64,000 nucleotides of DNA, taken from contig FN543093.2 in the NCBI GenBank assembly GCA_000027065.2, positions 1,802,074 through 1,866,073 on the forward strand, read 5' to 3'. Numbering within the stretch: position 1 is the first letter of the stretch; each line of letters opens with the position of its first letter. Positions 45,837-55,699 of the stretch are shown piece after piece. The stretch is from Cronobacter turicensis z3032 (GTDB lineage Bacteria > Pseudomonadota > Gammaproteobacteria > Enterobacterales > Enterobacteriaceae). The notes below the pieces were generated by a model. It saw only the letters and a list, made by a program, of their open reading frames with translations, searched no databases and was not told the DNA's origin. Made by a program: the position numbers and the translations under genes.

Positions 45837-47288
45837 ATGTCTGCAGGAACTCTTACACTAACAAATAAATCAGCAGCGGTTACTGGTAATGGAACATCAT
45901 TCACAACGGAATTAAAAGCTGGCGATCTCATTGTTGTTAAAGTTGGGGGAACTCCTTATACACTGCCCGTTAAAGCAATTACAAATAACACTCAACTGAT
46001 GCTTGTGAGTGATTACACAGGACCAACCCAGAGCGGTGCCGCCTGGTTTGCCGTTCCGCAGGAAGCACAAAGCTTAATTACTGCGGCCCTTGCCTCACAG
46101 ACCGCAGAAGCATTACGTGGCCTTAACCTCGACAAGACAAACTGGCAACAGGTTTTCAGCGCCAGCGACGATATCACGGTCACTCTCAAAGATGGCTCGA
46201 CATTCAGCGGACCAAGCTGGCTCAAGATAATCAATTTTATTAAGAGCATCTTTTCCGATAATGGCGAGGTTACAGCCACAACGTTTAAACCTGGTGATAT
46301 TGCAGCAACGTGGGAAAACTTGCAGGTGCCACATGCGCCAGTTGGCGGTTTAAGTGGCTCAATATCTACAGCAGAATATCTGCGTCGTGCCGGGATGTAC
46401 ATGCAACCCTTGAATGCACAGGCGACGACGGCTAATGGCTATCCTGAAGGAAAGGCGGGATCGCTTTTAGTATTGCCAAACAGTGCTAATGGAGCAAACG
46501 GAAGCACGCAAATTTATTCCAACTATCAGGGTACTGGTGGTATTTTTTTTCGTAGATATCTTGCAGCGTCATCAAGTTTTGAGGGTGGCAGATATATTGG
46601 TTGGAATGAGATCTTTACCAACTGGGGGGATGTCGCCAATGTTTCAGGCGGCACGTATGCTACGGTTAATGACTGGAATGATATTAAGCCCAATCATGTC
46701 GCTTTCGGTTATTCTGGGGCGGCAAACAGTCCAGGAGGTACCGGAAGCTGTTTGGCATTTTCCAACTCCAACTTTTCGTCATACGCCTTACAGATTTCCG
46801 GAACCTATAATTCCGCATCTCGCTACTTCGCGCGCTCTCAGAATGGCGACAACGGCGGCGCATGGCAACCCTGGCGCGAGTTCACGATGGCCGCTGTTTC
46901 AGATGAGCGCCTGAAAGATGTTAAAGGGAGTTTTAATGTCGAAGCTGGCCTGGACAATATCAACCGCATGGAGTTTAAGCTGTTCCGCTATAAGTGGGAT
47001 AAACCTGAACGGTCGGCACGCCGTGGCGTTATCGCCCAGCAGATTATGCAGATTGACAAGGAATACGTGAAGGATGTTGGCGAAAACATGGTGCTTGACC
47101 AGACGCCGATGTTACTTGACGCTCTGGCTGCAATAAAAGCGCTGCGCCAGCGTGATGAGGACAACAAGGTGCGTATTGCTGCGCTTGAAATGGAACAGGA
47201 CCGGCTGCAGGCGTCAGTTTCCAGCCTCATTGCTGCGGGAAGCGCCACCAAAGAAGATACTGAAAGCGAATCGGTCAGTGGAAAATGA
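45837..47288 (+). CDS. Side tail fibre with S74 intramolecular chaperone
   Basis: 483 residues. The N-terminal part has beta structure (GTLTLTNKSAAVTGNGTSF), the middle a receptor-binding-like region, and the last ~120 residues a Peptidase_S74 chaperone domain with DERLKDVKGSF and RRGVIAQQI. In the S74 family the chaperone self-cleaves after folding the trimer. A C-terminal coiled coil (EQDRLQASVSSL) fits trimerisation. Confidence 0.88.
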   Translation: MSAGTLTLTNKSAAVTGNGTSFTTELKAGDLIVVKVGGTPYTLPVKAITNNTQLMLVSDYTGPTQSGAAWFAVPQEAQSLITAALASQTAEALRGLNLDKTNWQQVFSASDDITVTLKDGSTFSGPSWLKIINFIKSIFSDNGEVTATTFKPGDIAATWENLQVPHAPVGGLSGSISTAEYLRRAGMYMQPLNAQATTANGYPEGKAGSLLVLPNSANGANGSTQIYSNYQGTGGIFFRRYLAASSSFEGGRYIGWNEIFTNWGDVANVSGGTYATVNDWNDIKPNHVAFGYSGAANSPGGTGSCLAFSNSNFSSYALQISGTYNSASRYFARSQNGDNGGAWQPWREFTMAAVSDERLKDVKGSFNVEAGLDNINRMEFKLFRYKWDKPERSARRGVIAQQIMQIDKEYVKDVGENMVLDQTPMLLDALAAIKALRQRDEDNKVRIAALEMEQDRLQASVSSLIAAGSATKEDTESESVSGK

Positions 47289-47389
47289 TAAGGCATAGTG
47301 GCCCGTATGGGCTGCTCTGCTTATAAAAAACATTACCTGCCGTTACGATTAATAGGCCGCTGCGTCTTGATTTCGTTACTTCCTGAAAT

Positions 47390-47409
47390 TACTGTATAAA
47401 TACACAGTA
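47390..47409 (+). promoter_or_regulatory. LexA (SOS) box of umuDC
   Basis: TACTGTATAAATACACAGTA, a near-consensus LexA operator, ~20 bp before the umuD start, over the expected promoter. Expression should rise upon DNA damage together with prophage induction. Confidence 0.92.
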
Positions 47410-47429
47410 ATTTTACCGGGAGGTACATA

Positions 47430-47867
47430 ATGAAAATACACCCCCTCGTCTGGCCGGTTACGCCAGTCAACATCCCATTCTATGCAGACCTGATTTCAGC
47501 AGGGTTTCCGAGTCCTGCTGCCGATTATATCGACAGCGGCATTGACCTCGTTTCCCACCTTATTGCACATCCTTCATCCACCTATGTCCTGCGGGTTGCT
47601 GGCGACTCGATGCGCGACGCGGGCATCCTTGACGGTTCGCTTTTGCTGGTGGACTTCAGTCTGCACGCGAAGCATAACGACATCGTGGTCGCCAATATTG
47701 GCGGAGAGTTTACCGTTAAAAGGCTGGTGACGTACCCGGTGGCGCAGCTGCGCGCAGAGAACCCGGCTTACCCGCCTATTGCTGTTTATGACGCCGACGA
47801 CCTCGAAATCGTCGGCGTTGTCATTTGCGTTATAAATACCCTGCACCGCAATGTTCGCGCTGGTTGA
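47430..47867 (+). CDS. umuD: UmuD-type S24 peptidase, SOS mutagenesis
   Basis: 145 residues. Cleavage site region ISAGFPSPAADY, catalytic Ser in AGDSMRDAGI and Lys in FTVKRLV. RecA-stimulated self-cleavage gives UmuD', which joins UmuC as DNA polymerase V. The stop overlaps the umuC start by 17 bp. Good GGGAGG ribosome site. Confidence 0.93.
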   Translation: MKIHPLVWPVTPVNIPFYADLISAGFPSPAADYIDSGIDLVSHLIAHPSSTYVLRVAGDSMRDAGILDGSLLLVDFSLHAKHNDIVVANIGGEFTVKRLVTYPVAQLRAENPAYPPIAVYDADDLEIVGVVICVINTLHRNVRAG

Positions 47868-49113
47868 TATGAACTCGTTTTTCACGAGCTGCGAGACGGC
47901 ATTCCGTCCCGATCTTGTCGGTCAGCCGATCGTGGCGCTTTCCAATAACGACGGCTGCGTGATAGCGCGCAGCCGCGAAGCCAAAGCGCTTGGCATAAAA
48001 ATGGGCATGCCCTGGTTCCAGTTGCGCGAGATGCAGTTCCCTCAGCGGATCATTGCCTTTTCCAGCAACTATGAACTTTACGGTGATATGAGCCAGCGGG
48101 TGATGACGACGCTTGAGGAAATGTGTCCGCGCGTTGAGATATACAGCATCGATGAGGCTTTCTGCGACCTGACGGGAGTGCGGAACTGTCGCGACCTGGC
48201 TGATTTTGGCCGGGAGATACGCGACACCGTCCGGCGCAACACCCGGATCCATTGTGGTGTCGGTATCGCCCAGACGAAGACGCTGGCGAAGCTCGCCAAT
48301 CGCGCGGCGAAGGAGTGGCCGCAGACGGGCGGGGTGGTGGACCTGTCAAACCATGCGCGCCAGCGGCGGCTGATGGCGCTGATGCCGGTAGAGGAAGTCT
48401 GGGGCGTCGGTCGGCGTATTGCCAGAAAGCTGGAGGCAATGGGCATTAAAAACGCTTTGCATCTCTGTGATACCGACATACGCTTTATCCGCAAACACTT
48501 CAACGTTGTGCTGGAGCGCACCGTGCGCGAGCTGCGCGGCGAGCCCTGTCTGGAGATCGAGGAGTTTGCCCCGGCGAAACAGGAAATCGTCTGCAGCCGG
48601 TCATTCGGGGAGCGAATCACCGACTATGAGGCGATGCGCCAGGCTATCTGCAGCTATGCGGCGCGCGCGTCGGAAAAGCTCCGCGGCGAGCATCAGTTCT
48701 GCCGGTACATTTCGGTGTTCGTGAAAACGTCGCCGTTCTCTACTGAGCCGTACTACGGCAACCACGCCGGGACAAAGTTGCTGACTCCCACACAGGACAC
48801 GCGCGACATTATCGCCGCGGCGACGCGCTGCCTCGATGCGGTCTGGCGCGACGGCCACCGGTACCAAAAAGCAGGGGTGATGCTGGGTGACTTTTTCAGC
48901 CAGGGCGTGGCGCAGCTGAACCTGTTTGACGAGAATGCGCCGCGCGCGAACAGCGAAGCGCTGATGTCACTGATGGATAAACTCAACCAGCAGGGGCGGG
49001 GAACCCTGTATTTTGTGGGGCAGGGTATCCAGCAGTCGTGGCAGATGAAGCGGGAAATGCTGTCGCCGTGCTATACGACACGGCTGGCTGATGTGCCGAC
49101 CGTGCGGGCATGA
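47851..49113 (+). CDS. umuC: UmuC-type Y-family DNA polymerase subunit
   Basis: 420 residues, full length. Catalytic acidic residues are in FALVDMNSFF and YSIDEAFCDL; the helix-hairpin-helix (VEEVWGVGRRIARKLEAMGI) and little-finger regions follow. It carries out translesion synthesis. It lies in the right arm of the prophage. Degraded copies of its 3' end occur at 52916-53075 and 55208-55496. Confidence 0.95.
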   Translation: MFALVDMNSFFTSCETAFRPDLVGQPIVALSNNDGCVIARSREAKALGIKMGMPWFQLREMQFPQRIIAFSSNYELYGDMSQRVMTTLEEMCPRVEIYSIDEAFCDLTGVRNCRDLADFGREIRDTVRRNTRIHCGVGIAQTKTLAKLANRAAKEWPQTGGVVDLSNHARQRRLMALMPVEEVWGVGRRIARKLEAMGIKNALHLCDTDIRFIRKHFNVVLERTVRELRGEPCLEIEEFAPAKQEIVCSRSFGERITDYEAMRQAICSYAARASEKLRGEHQFCRYISVFVKTSPFSTEPYYGNHAGTKLLTPTQDTRDIIAAATRCLDAVWRDGHRYQKAGVMLGDFFSQGVAQLNLFDENAPRANSEALMSLMDKLNQQGRGTLYFVGQGIQQSWQMKREMLSPCYTTRLADVPTVRA

Positions 49114-49690
49114 TAAAAGGGGTATTGTTCAGGAATTAAAGAAAAGAGAAGGTCCGCTTTGAGCGAGAAGGGGACGCCCACATAGTGTAAACAGGCGTGC
49201 GATATTCTGAAGTGGGCCGATTACTTAACCCGCTTCCCCGTTTCGTTAATGACCTTCTCGTCATCCTTTTTGGTAAACGCTCCTTTCTGACTTTCCGTTA
49301 GAATACGCAGCACTATTTCTGAAGGGCGGTAAAGATGAGTGCTAAGCGGCGTAACGACTAATGCAGGTCTGCGGAGATACAGATTCCTTAAATGCTGCGA
49401 ACCAGCGACCTGTCCACCTTTGCATGCGCTTGCTCCCCCGACTCGCCTGCGCGCATTACTACCTCATTTCTGTGCCCTTTCTGAAAGGTAGCAAAGCTGC
49501 GCCATATACGACGCGGCACATCGTTTAGTTACCTTGAAAAATTGTGCAATTGTGCGAAAAATTATGCACTAAATCACAATTTAATCCTTATGAACTCTAT
49601 AAATAGAACAATCTAACATCATTCCACTTTTTTTTGATTTTTCCACCATGTAACATAGCTATCATATTCAGCCAATTATTAAGAAATTCA
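49114..49690. other. Intergenic region after umuC, no gene seen
   Basis: The first ~80 bp resemble the umuC downstream block that recurs at 53080 and 55500 (GTCCGCTTTGA...). The rest shifts to AT-rich sequence approaching the nuclease-STAND gene and should contain its promoter; I cannot name the elements. Confidence 0.5.
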
Positions 49691-51956
49691 ATGACAAACT
49701 ATGATTTTAGAGCACTCAATAATGAAGAGTTTGAAAGACTAGCTACAGACCTCTTAAGCAAGAGAGAAAATCTGCTTATTGAGCGTTTTAAATCAGGAAA
49801 AGATGGTGGGATTGATGGTCGTTTTTATCATTCTGGCGAAGTAATAATCCAAGTTAAACACTATGTTAAAACTGGCTATAGTGGATTATTAAGTAAACTT
49901 AAAAACGAAGAGGTTGCAAAAGTTGAAAACTTAAAACCTAATCGATACATTTTCATCACAAGCGTTGGTTTATCCCCTGCTAATAAAAAAGAAATCTTCG
50001 ATTTGTTTAATCCTTACATTCTAAGCAATAATGACATCATTGGCCCTGAGTATCTCAATGATCTTTTAACACTTTACCCAGAAATAGAACGAAACCATTA
50101 CAAACTTTGGCTTTCCAGTACAAACATTTTAATGGGTCTGCTAAATAATTCTGCAATTCAAAATAGTAACTTCCTGATTGAAGATGCTAGGAAGGAATCA
50201 TACAAATTCATCGAAACCAAGCAATTACAAAAGGCTTTAGAGATTTTAGATGAAAACAAAGTCGTAATCATCACTGGTTTACCAGGCGTTGGTAAAACCA
50301 CTCTTGCAAAACAAGTGATGCTTATGCATTGCAATAGCGACTATGAAATTTACCACATTGAAGGATCAATTTCGGAAATAGAATCTATATATTTTAAAGA
50401 TAGAAAGCAATTTTTCTATTTTGATGATTTTCTCGGTGCTACTCTTTTAGAAATTTTCACTAGAAACTCTGATTCTAAAATTGTTCAGTTTATTAAAAAA
50501 ATCATTACCGACAAAAACAAAAAGATGATTTTAACGTCAAGAACCAACATATTAAACAGAGCTAAAAATCTCAGTGAGATATTTAATATAGAAAAAATTG
50601 AAAAAAAAGAATTTGAGATAAATGTATCAGATCTTACTGATATGGAAAAGGCTGATATACTTTACAATCATGTTTGGCATAGTTCATTACCGCAGGAGTA
50701 CACTGATACTTTTTATGACAATCTTAATTATTGGAAAATAATACATCATCCAAACTTTAATCCACGACTTATATCGTTTATTACAGATAGCGATAGAATA
50801 TCAGGAATCGATAGTTCGAGTTTTTTGGGCATATATCGAAAATTCATTAGACAATCCAGAAATGATCTGGTCGCACTGTTTCAATAATCAAACACGTGAG
50901 GAAGTCCTTGATCTAGTTTGCTTGGTTGTTTTTAATGCTAATAACATTGAAGAACAGAATTGTAAAAATGCATTAAAGCGCGTTTTCAATGTGAAATATA
51001 AAAATAATTTTCACTCGAAAGTAAATAAAATAGATGAATATATAAAAGAGTCATTAAAATCAACACTTAATAGGAGTTTGACACAGCTAAACAAAAATTT
51101 AATGATAAGACTGACACCATTCAACCCATCAGTGTCTGACTATATCATCAATCGCTATGCTACTGATGAAACCTCTCTTGCACTTTACTTTTCAGCCCTT
51201 AAGACAAATCAATCAATTAACACTTTATTCTCTTTGCACAGCAATAGGAAAATCAATGCAGATGTATTTGTTTCAGTGCTTGAGTCAGTGCTCAAAGCTG
51301 TTGATATTAAATGCTTAAATAAATACTCAATCCATCTTCTTCATTCGATCATACATTCAAATTTAATCTCCACCAATAAAAATAGAATGGTCTATCCGAG
51401 CTTATTTTTAAACATTGAAGAAGAATATCTCACTTACGATCACGAAGTTGGGGAGTGCGTGTTATGGGCGGTAAAAAATGCACCAAATCTATTTTCAGAT
51501 CAATTCATCTCTGACTTTATAAATTATGCCATGAAGTCTGGTTGGCGATATACTCTCAACCATGAAGATTACCTCCCCTTAGCACACTTAATCAATCTTC
51601 GACCTGCAATAAAAGGAGAGGAAGTTACTCATGAACTAATGGAACATATCAAACAATATTGGCATGAAAATTATGATGAACATTTATCTGGAACAGGAAA
51701 AATTCAATCATTAGATTATGACGAAAGAGCTAAAGCTGATGACATTGCATATGACATGCTATATGATTTAATTAATGAGTACGATTTGCCCTTTGAGGAC
51801 AATGAAATTGAATATATGTATTGTAAAGTCGATGTGTCTACACACCTCTATAACTCTTATGATTATGATGAGGATGAAAGAGATCACTTTCATAGGCATA
51901 GAGATGAAAGAGAGCATAGCGAAAGCTATATAAACGATTTATTTCAAAAACATTAG
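49691..51956 (+). pseudogene. Restriction-nuclease/STAND NTPase fusion, split by a one-base frameshift
   Basis: Two overlapping frames (49691-50887 and 50862-51956) join into one ~754-residue protein if a single T is removed from the T6 run at 50821-50826: the second frame then reads SFWAYIENSLDNPEMIWSHCF with no break. The N-terminal ~110 residues look like an Mrr-type PD-(D/E)xK nuclease (GGID42, IIQVK56). A STAND-type NTPase follows, with Walker A GLPGVGKTT (196-204), Walker B FFYFDD (241-246) and sensor ILTSR (280-284), resembling nSTAND3. The rest is a helical sensor-like C-terminus ending in a Asp/Glu/His-rich tail. AT-rich DNA; probable Avs-like or other anti-phage defence. The break may be decay, phase variation, slippage or sequence error. 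Confidence 0.75.
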
Positions 51957-52012
51957 TTATTTTCGTAACTCACCATTTTGGCCACACAGGAAAAATATTA
52001 TTGCATAAATGC

Positions 52013-52045
52013 GCAACCCACCGAAGGCCAGCCCGGTGGGTTGCT
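52013..52045. terminator. Strong hairpin after the STAND gene
   Basis: An 11-bp stem GCAACCCACCG / CGGTGGGTTGC. No T tract follows on the plus strand (TGTTGATAC), so termination strength is uncertain. Confidence 0.55.
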
Positions 52046-52227
52046 GTTGATACATCAAAATGCAGAGCTGAACAGTTCAAAATTGATTTTTAAAAGATTT
52101 TATTGTGGTGCTGCATCATCAACTCGCTTTTCCAAAAATCCCATCTAAATCACCCAGAAATCCACAACAGTCCCAGCCATTTCGGTGTCTCATCCATAGT
52201 CCTCCCGCAACTCTGCCCTGCTGTAAC

Positions 52228-52329
52228 TCAGCTTTTTCCCTTATATTCCCAATCCCAGAGCATTGTTAGAATTGGACCGTTCCTTTCAAATCGCACACGC
52301 GCTTCCGGTTTAACTTTTCTGGCCTCCAT
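52228..52329 (-). pseudogene. Small decayed ORF, possibly DUF2158-like
   Basis: 33 codons from ATG 52329 with AAAGGA upstream: KVKPEARVRFERNGPILTM has the spacing of the DUF2158 (YodC) core. It ends early; readable sequence continues in frame after the stop. The surrounding 51957-52602 holds nothing else I can support. Confidence 0.25.
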
Positions 52330-52602
52330 CGTAAGTTGTCCTTTAATTGCCACATCCACCTGACCTGCCCCTACCACTTAGTACGCTTCGAACTTAACAG
52401 TGTCCGCTCCTGGCACAATGCGGGCATTATGAAAGGAATGTGCTCAAGCGAACATCCATTTTGCCTTGAAGTGGTTATCAAAACTCTACGTAAACTATAC
52501 AAAATCAACGAGTTATGGCGAAGGCAAAAATAATAAGTTTAGATGCTTATTAAGCATAAAAGCTTGTAAATTCAATCGGATGTAATGAATTTCTAAATCT
52601 AC

Positions 52603-52768
52603 TGCTGCGTCATATGGAATGGTTCGAAGCGGCTGACCTGATTGTTAAAGGTATGGAAGGCGCTATCAACAACAAGACCGTGACCTATGACTTCGAACGC
52701 CTGATGAAAGGCGCTAAGCTGCTGAAATGCTCAGAGTTTGGCGACGCTATCATCGCGAACATGTAATC
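52603..52768 (+). pseudogene. attR: displaced 3' end of icd
   Basis: The last ~54 codons of icd ([19 protein letters not shown] ... DAIIANM-stop), without a promoter or start. It was cut off from icd by prophage insertion and is the equivalent of the icdC remnant beside e14. It reads LMKGAKLL where the intact icd reads LMEGAKLL. Together with 9367-9532 it defines the prophage ends. Confidence 0.92.
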
Positions 52769-52788
52769 TATTTTATGGGTTACATAAG

Positions 52789-52820
52789 AACGGGAGCCGA
52801 AGGGCTCCCGTTTTTTTATG
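52789..52820 (+). terminator. Original host icd terminator
   Basis: AACGGGAGCC / GGCTCCCGTT stem with a T7 run, following the displaced icd end. Confidence 0.85.
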
Positions 52821-52915
52821 CCTGAAAACGCTCTCTCACCACCTTGCCTGTGCATCGTTTTTCTGGGAAGCGGCCAGCGCATCGCCAGGATGCTTGAGAC
52901 GGCAGGAACCAAAAC

Positions 52916-53075
52916 GAGGCGCTGATGCCACTGATGGACGAATTCAATCTGCAGGGCCGGGAAGCGCTTTATTTGTAGGGCAGGGCATTCAGTCGTTGTA
53001 CAAATGAAGCGGGAGATGCTTTTGCCGTGCTACACATCACGGCTGGATAATGTGCCGCTCACGCAGGCATGTTAA
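52916..53075 (+). pseudogene. Degraded umuC 3' fragment (first copy)
   Basis: Matches the last ~50 codons of umuC at the DNA level (GCGCTGATG-CACTGATGGA ... GAAGCGGGAGATGCT ... GTGCTACAC), with an in-frame stop and indels. The umuC downstream hairpin is also present (53107-53131). It lies just beyond attR. Confidence 0.8.
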
Positions 53076-53106
53076 AAGCGATCTCTTCAGGATGTAATGC
53101 GATTTA

Positions 53107-53135
53107 CGTCCGCTTTGAACAAGAAGCGGACGTTT
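53107..53135 (+). terminator. umuC-type terminator hairpin
   Basis: CGTCCGCTT / AAGCGGACG perfect 9-bp stem then TTTTAAT. A related block occurs after each umuC copy. Confidence 0.75.
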
Positions 53136-53164
53136 TAATCATGGCAAACTGAAGAAAGTTTGAC

Positions 53165-54004
53165 TCAGCATTCGCGCTGGGCCCGGTTTTGGGTAATCCA
53201 ACGCTCTATTTTCATCCTGCTTTCATCGGTTGCTGGATTGAAGAGCATCATTGTCAGATCCGGCCTCCCTTCGACAGAAAAGGTGCAAAACTCCAGCTCA
53301 ATTGTCCCGATTTGCGGGTGATGTAGCATTTTTAACCCTTCCGCATGCCCGGCAACATCGTTGTTACGCCACAGGCGGGCGAAGTCAGAGCTTTGAGCGG
53401 ATAGCTCCTCAACCAGCTGAGCGATTTCCTCTGACGCACCAAGGCGCGCGGCATCCGCCCGAAAGGCATTGACGATGAGCCGGGCCAGGCCCTCCCAGTC
53501 GTGCTGCATCTCCAGGGCCTCCGGGTCGGTAAACAGCAGGCGCAGAATATTTCGCCGCGCGGGCGGCAACAGCGCGTAGTCCTTCAGCACAACCGCCGCC
53601 GGGTGATTCCAGGCCACTACATCCCAGATGGCGGTTTTGATAATCGCCGGAATCGTCAGGCTTTCCAGCACGCGTTGCAGCCGTGGGGTTATGCTGCCGG
53701 ACGGACTTACCCGGCTTTCCGGCGGATGGCCAAACGCAAGAATAAACAGATGATCGCGTTCGGGAGATGTAAGCCGCAGCCCGTCAGCAATGCGGTTCAG
53801 CACCTCGCGCGAGGGGGCTCCCCCGCGGCCCTGCTCAAGCCAGGTATACCAGGTCGGGCTGATATTGGCGAGCTGAGCCACCTCTTCGCGGCGCAGGCCC
53901 GGCGTACGGCGGCGGCCGGGCAAAAAACCAAACGAAGCCGGGTCAAGTCCCAGACGGCGAGCCCTTAAAAAATCACCCAGAGGATTTTCAGAAAGCAGAG
54001 TCAT
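53165..54004 (-). CDS. XRE-family regulator with MmyB-type ligand domain
   Basis: 279 residues. Helix-turn-helix at ~30-70 (RREEVAQLANISPTWYTWLEQGRGG) and the C-terminal MmyB-like PAS domain (~100-275, AIIKTAIWDVVAWNHPA ... LEMQHDWEGLARLIVNAFRADAAR), which in relatives binds a small lipid-like ligand. It is divergent from an SDR gene 99 bp away, and such regulators usually control that neighbour. Confidence 0.9.
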   Translation of the reverse strand: MTLLSENPLGDFLRARRLGLDPASFGFLPGRRRTPGLRREEVAQLANISPTWYTWLEQGRGGAPSREVLNRIADGLRLTSPERDHLFILAFGHPPESRVSPSGSITPRLQRVLESLTIPAIIKTAIWDVVAWNHPAAVVLKDYALLPPARRNILRLLFTDPEALEMQHDWEGLARLIVNAFRADAARLGASEEIAQLVEELSAQSSDFARLWRNNDVAGHAEGLKMLHHPQIGTIELEFCTFSVEGRPDLTMMLFNPATDESRMKIERWITQNRAQREC

Positions 54005-54103
54005 AAATTAGCCTGTTAGTGTTTATACACTGATAACGTCACTACTTTAATAGTAAAAGATCCGTGCTTACGCTGTTGCAGTAAATTACTCAGGAGACAG
54101 ACT

Positions 54104-55000
54104 ATGCGTATTTTTGTAACGGGTGCGACGGGTTTTATCGGCTCACGTGTAGTATCAGCCCTTCTGGCACGCGGCCATCAGGTGACTGGGCTTGTGCGTT
54201 CAGAAGAAGCAGCCCGGCAGTTAGCCGATAAGGGCGTTACTGCCCAGCGCGGAACTCTGGAAGATCCCCGGGCGTGGGTTGCAGGCATCGACCTGTGCGA
54301 TGCCGTGATCCACACCGCCTTCGATCATGATTTCACCCGTTTTGTGGAAAATTGCGAAAAAGATCGCCGAGTGATTGGCGCTATTGGCTCTGTGTTGCAG
54401 GGCAGCCAGCGCCCGCTGCTTATCACCTCCGGCACCGGGATGGGTGATGACGGCAGCGGCCAGCCCGCTCTGGAGCAGAATTTCAACCCGGCACATCCTA
54501 ACCCACGTGTAGCCTCTGAGCTGGAGGGTTCTCAGCTACTGGAATCCGGGATTGATGTACGCGTGGTGCGTTTACCCCAGGTTCACAACACCGAACGCCA
54601 GGGGTTAATCAGCTATTACATCTCTCTTGCCAGAGAAAAAGGTGCGGCAGCCTACATTGGCGAAGGTAAAAATGCCTGGTGTGCGGCACACGTGGATGAC
54701 GTGGCCGGGCTGTATGTAAAAGTGCTTGAGCAAGGCGAACGTGGCGAACGGTATCATGCGGTAGCGGAGGAAAACATTGCCTCATGGCTGATTGCGCAAA
54801 CCGTGGCGACAGGCCTGGATATCCCTGCTGTTTCGCTGAAATCAGAACAGGCCGCAGAGCATTTCGGCTGGTTCGCCGCTTTCACAATGATGGATATGCG
54901 TGCCAGCGGTGCATGGACACGCCAGCAGCTCGACTGGCAGCCCAAAGGACCGGGGCTTATTGATGATCTGAGCAGAATGAGTTTCTCAGGCCAGCCTTAG
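54104..55000 (+). CDS. NAD(P)-dependent SDR-type epimerase/reductase
   Basis: 298 residues, atypical/extended SDR. The Rossmann motif is GATGFIGSRV (residues ~7-16). The family Ser/Tyr/Lys triad is not fully evident (ISYYISLAREK region), so substrate and activity are uncertain. Good ribosome site (CAGGAGAC). Probably regulated by the divergent MmyB-type protein. Confidence 0.88.
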   Translation: MRIFVTGATGFIGSRVVSALLARGHQVTGLVRSEEAARQLADKGVTAQRGTLEDPRAWVAGIDLCDAVIHTAFDHDFTRFVENCEKDRRVIGAIGSVLQGSQRPLLITSGTGMGDDGSGQPALEQNFNPAHPNPRVASELEGSQLLESGIDVRVVRLPQVHNTERQGLISYYISLAREKGAAAYIGEGKNAWCAAHVDDVAGLYVKVLEQGERGERYHAVAEENIASWLIAQTVATGLDIPAVSLKSEQAAEHFGWFAAFTMMDMRASGAWTRQQLDWQPKGPGLIDDLSRMSFSGQP

Positions 55001-55207
55001 ACCCAGCGCCGGGTAGCGGTTTTCGCCTTACGCGTCCCTGACGATTGCGCATCGCTGCATGGACAGGCAAGTGAGTGAATGATGGCCGGTTAAAACCGAC
55101 ATCTATAGGCAAAGCCTGTTATTACGGCGGCGCCGACACGCCCGTTTCTGGCACAGAACAGATATTATCAACACCATACAAGTGTCTCTGATTTCCGCAC
55201 AGTCAGG

Positions 55208-55496
55208 AACAATGTGATATCTGGATGCCGTATGGCGTGACGGCCACCGATACCAGATGGCGGGCGTTATGATGGGTGACTTATTCAGACAGGGCGTGGC
55301 ACGGTTTGACGAGAACGCGCCGCGCGTGAACAGCGAGGCGCTGATGTCACTGATGGACAAACTCAACCAGCAGGGGCGGGGAACTCTGTATTTTGCAGGG
55401 CAGGGCATCCAACAGGCATGGCAAATGAAGCGTGAGATGCTGTCGCCGTGTTATACGACGCGACTGGCTGATGTACCGACCGTGCGGTCATGGTAA
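55208..55496 (+). pseudogene. umuC 3' fragment (second copy)
   Basis: The final ~95 codons of umuC are in frame (LDAVWRDGHRYQMAGVMMGD ... TTRLADVPTVRSW), lacking four residues in the VAQLNLFDENAPR segment (here VARFDENAPR). There is no 5' part. A block like the umuC terminator follows at ~55528-55556. Confidence 0.85.
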
Positions 55497-55699
55497 AAGT
55501 GATCTGCTAAAGAATTAATACGACCAAACGTCCGCTTTGAGCGAAAAGCGGTCCTTTAATCCATTGTGTATCAGATGCAGGACTAACACTGGCATGTGAT
55601 AATCAACCGGGGATAGGTGATAGGTCATCGCATCCGCTCAGGTAATGGCGATGTGATTCTACGTTGTGAGAAATGTACAAAGATATTTGGTGTTAAAAA

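Noticed and set aside
52103-52533. Two plus-strand frames before attR
   Set aside because: Low-complexity, no ribosome sites; the opposite strand carries a somewhat better small decayed frame.
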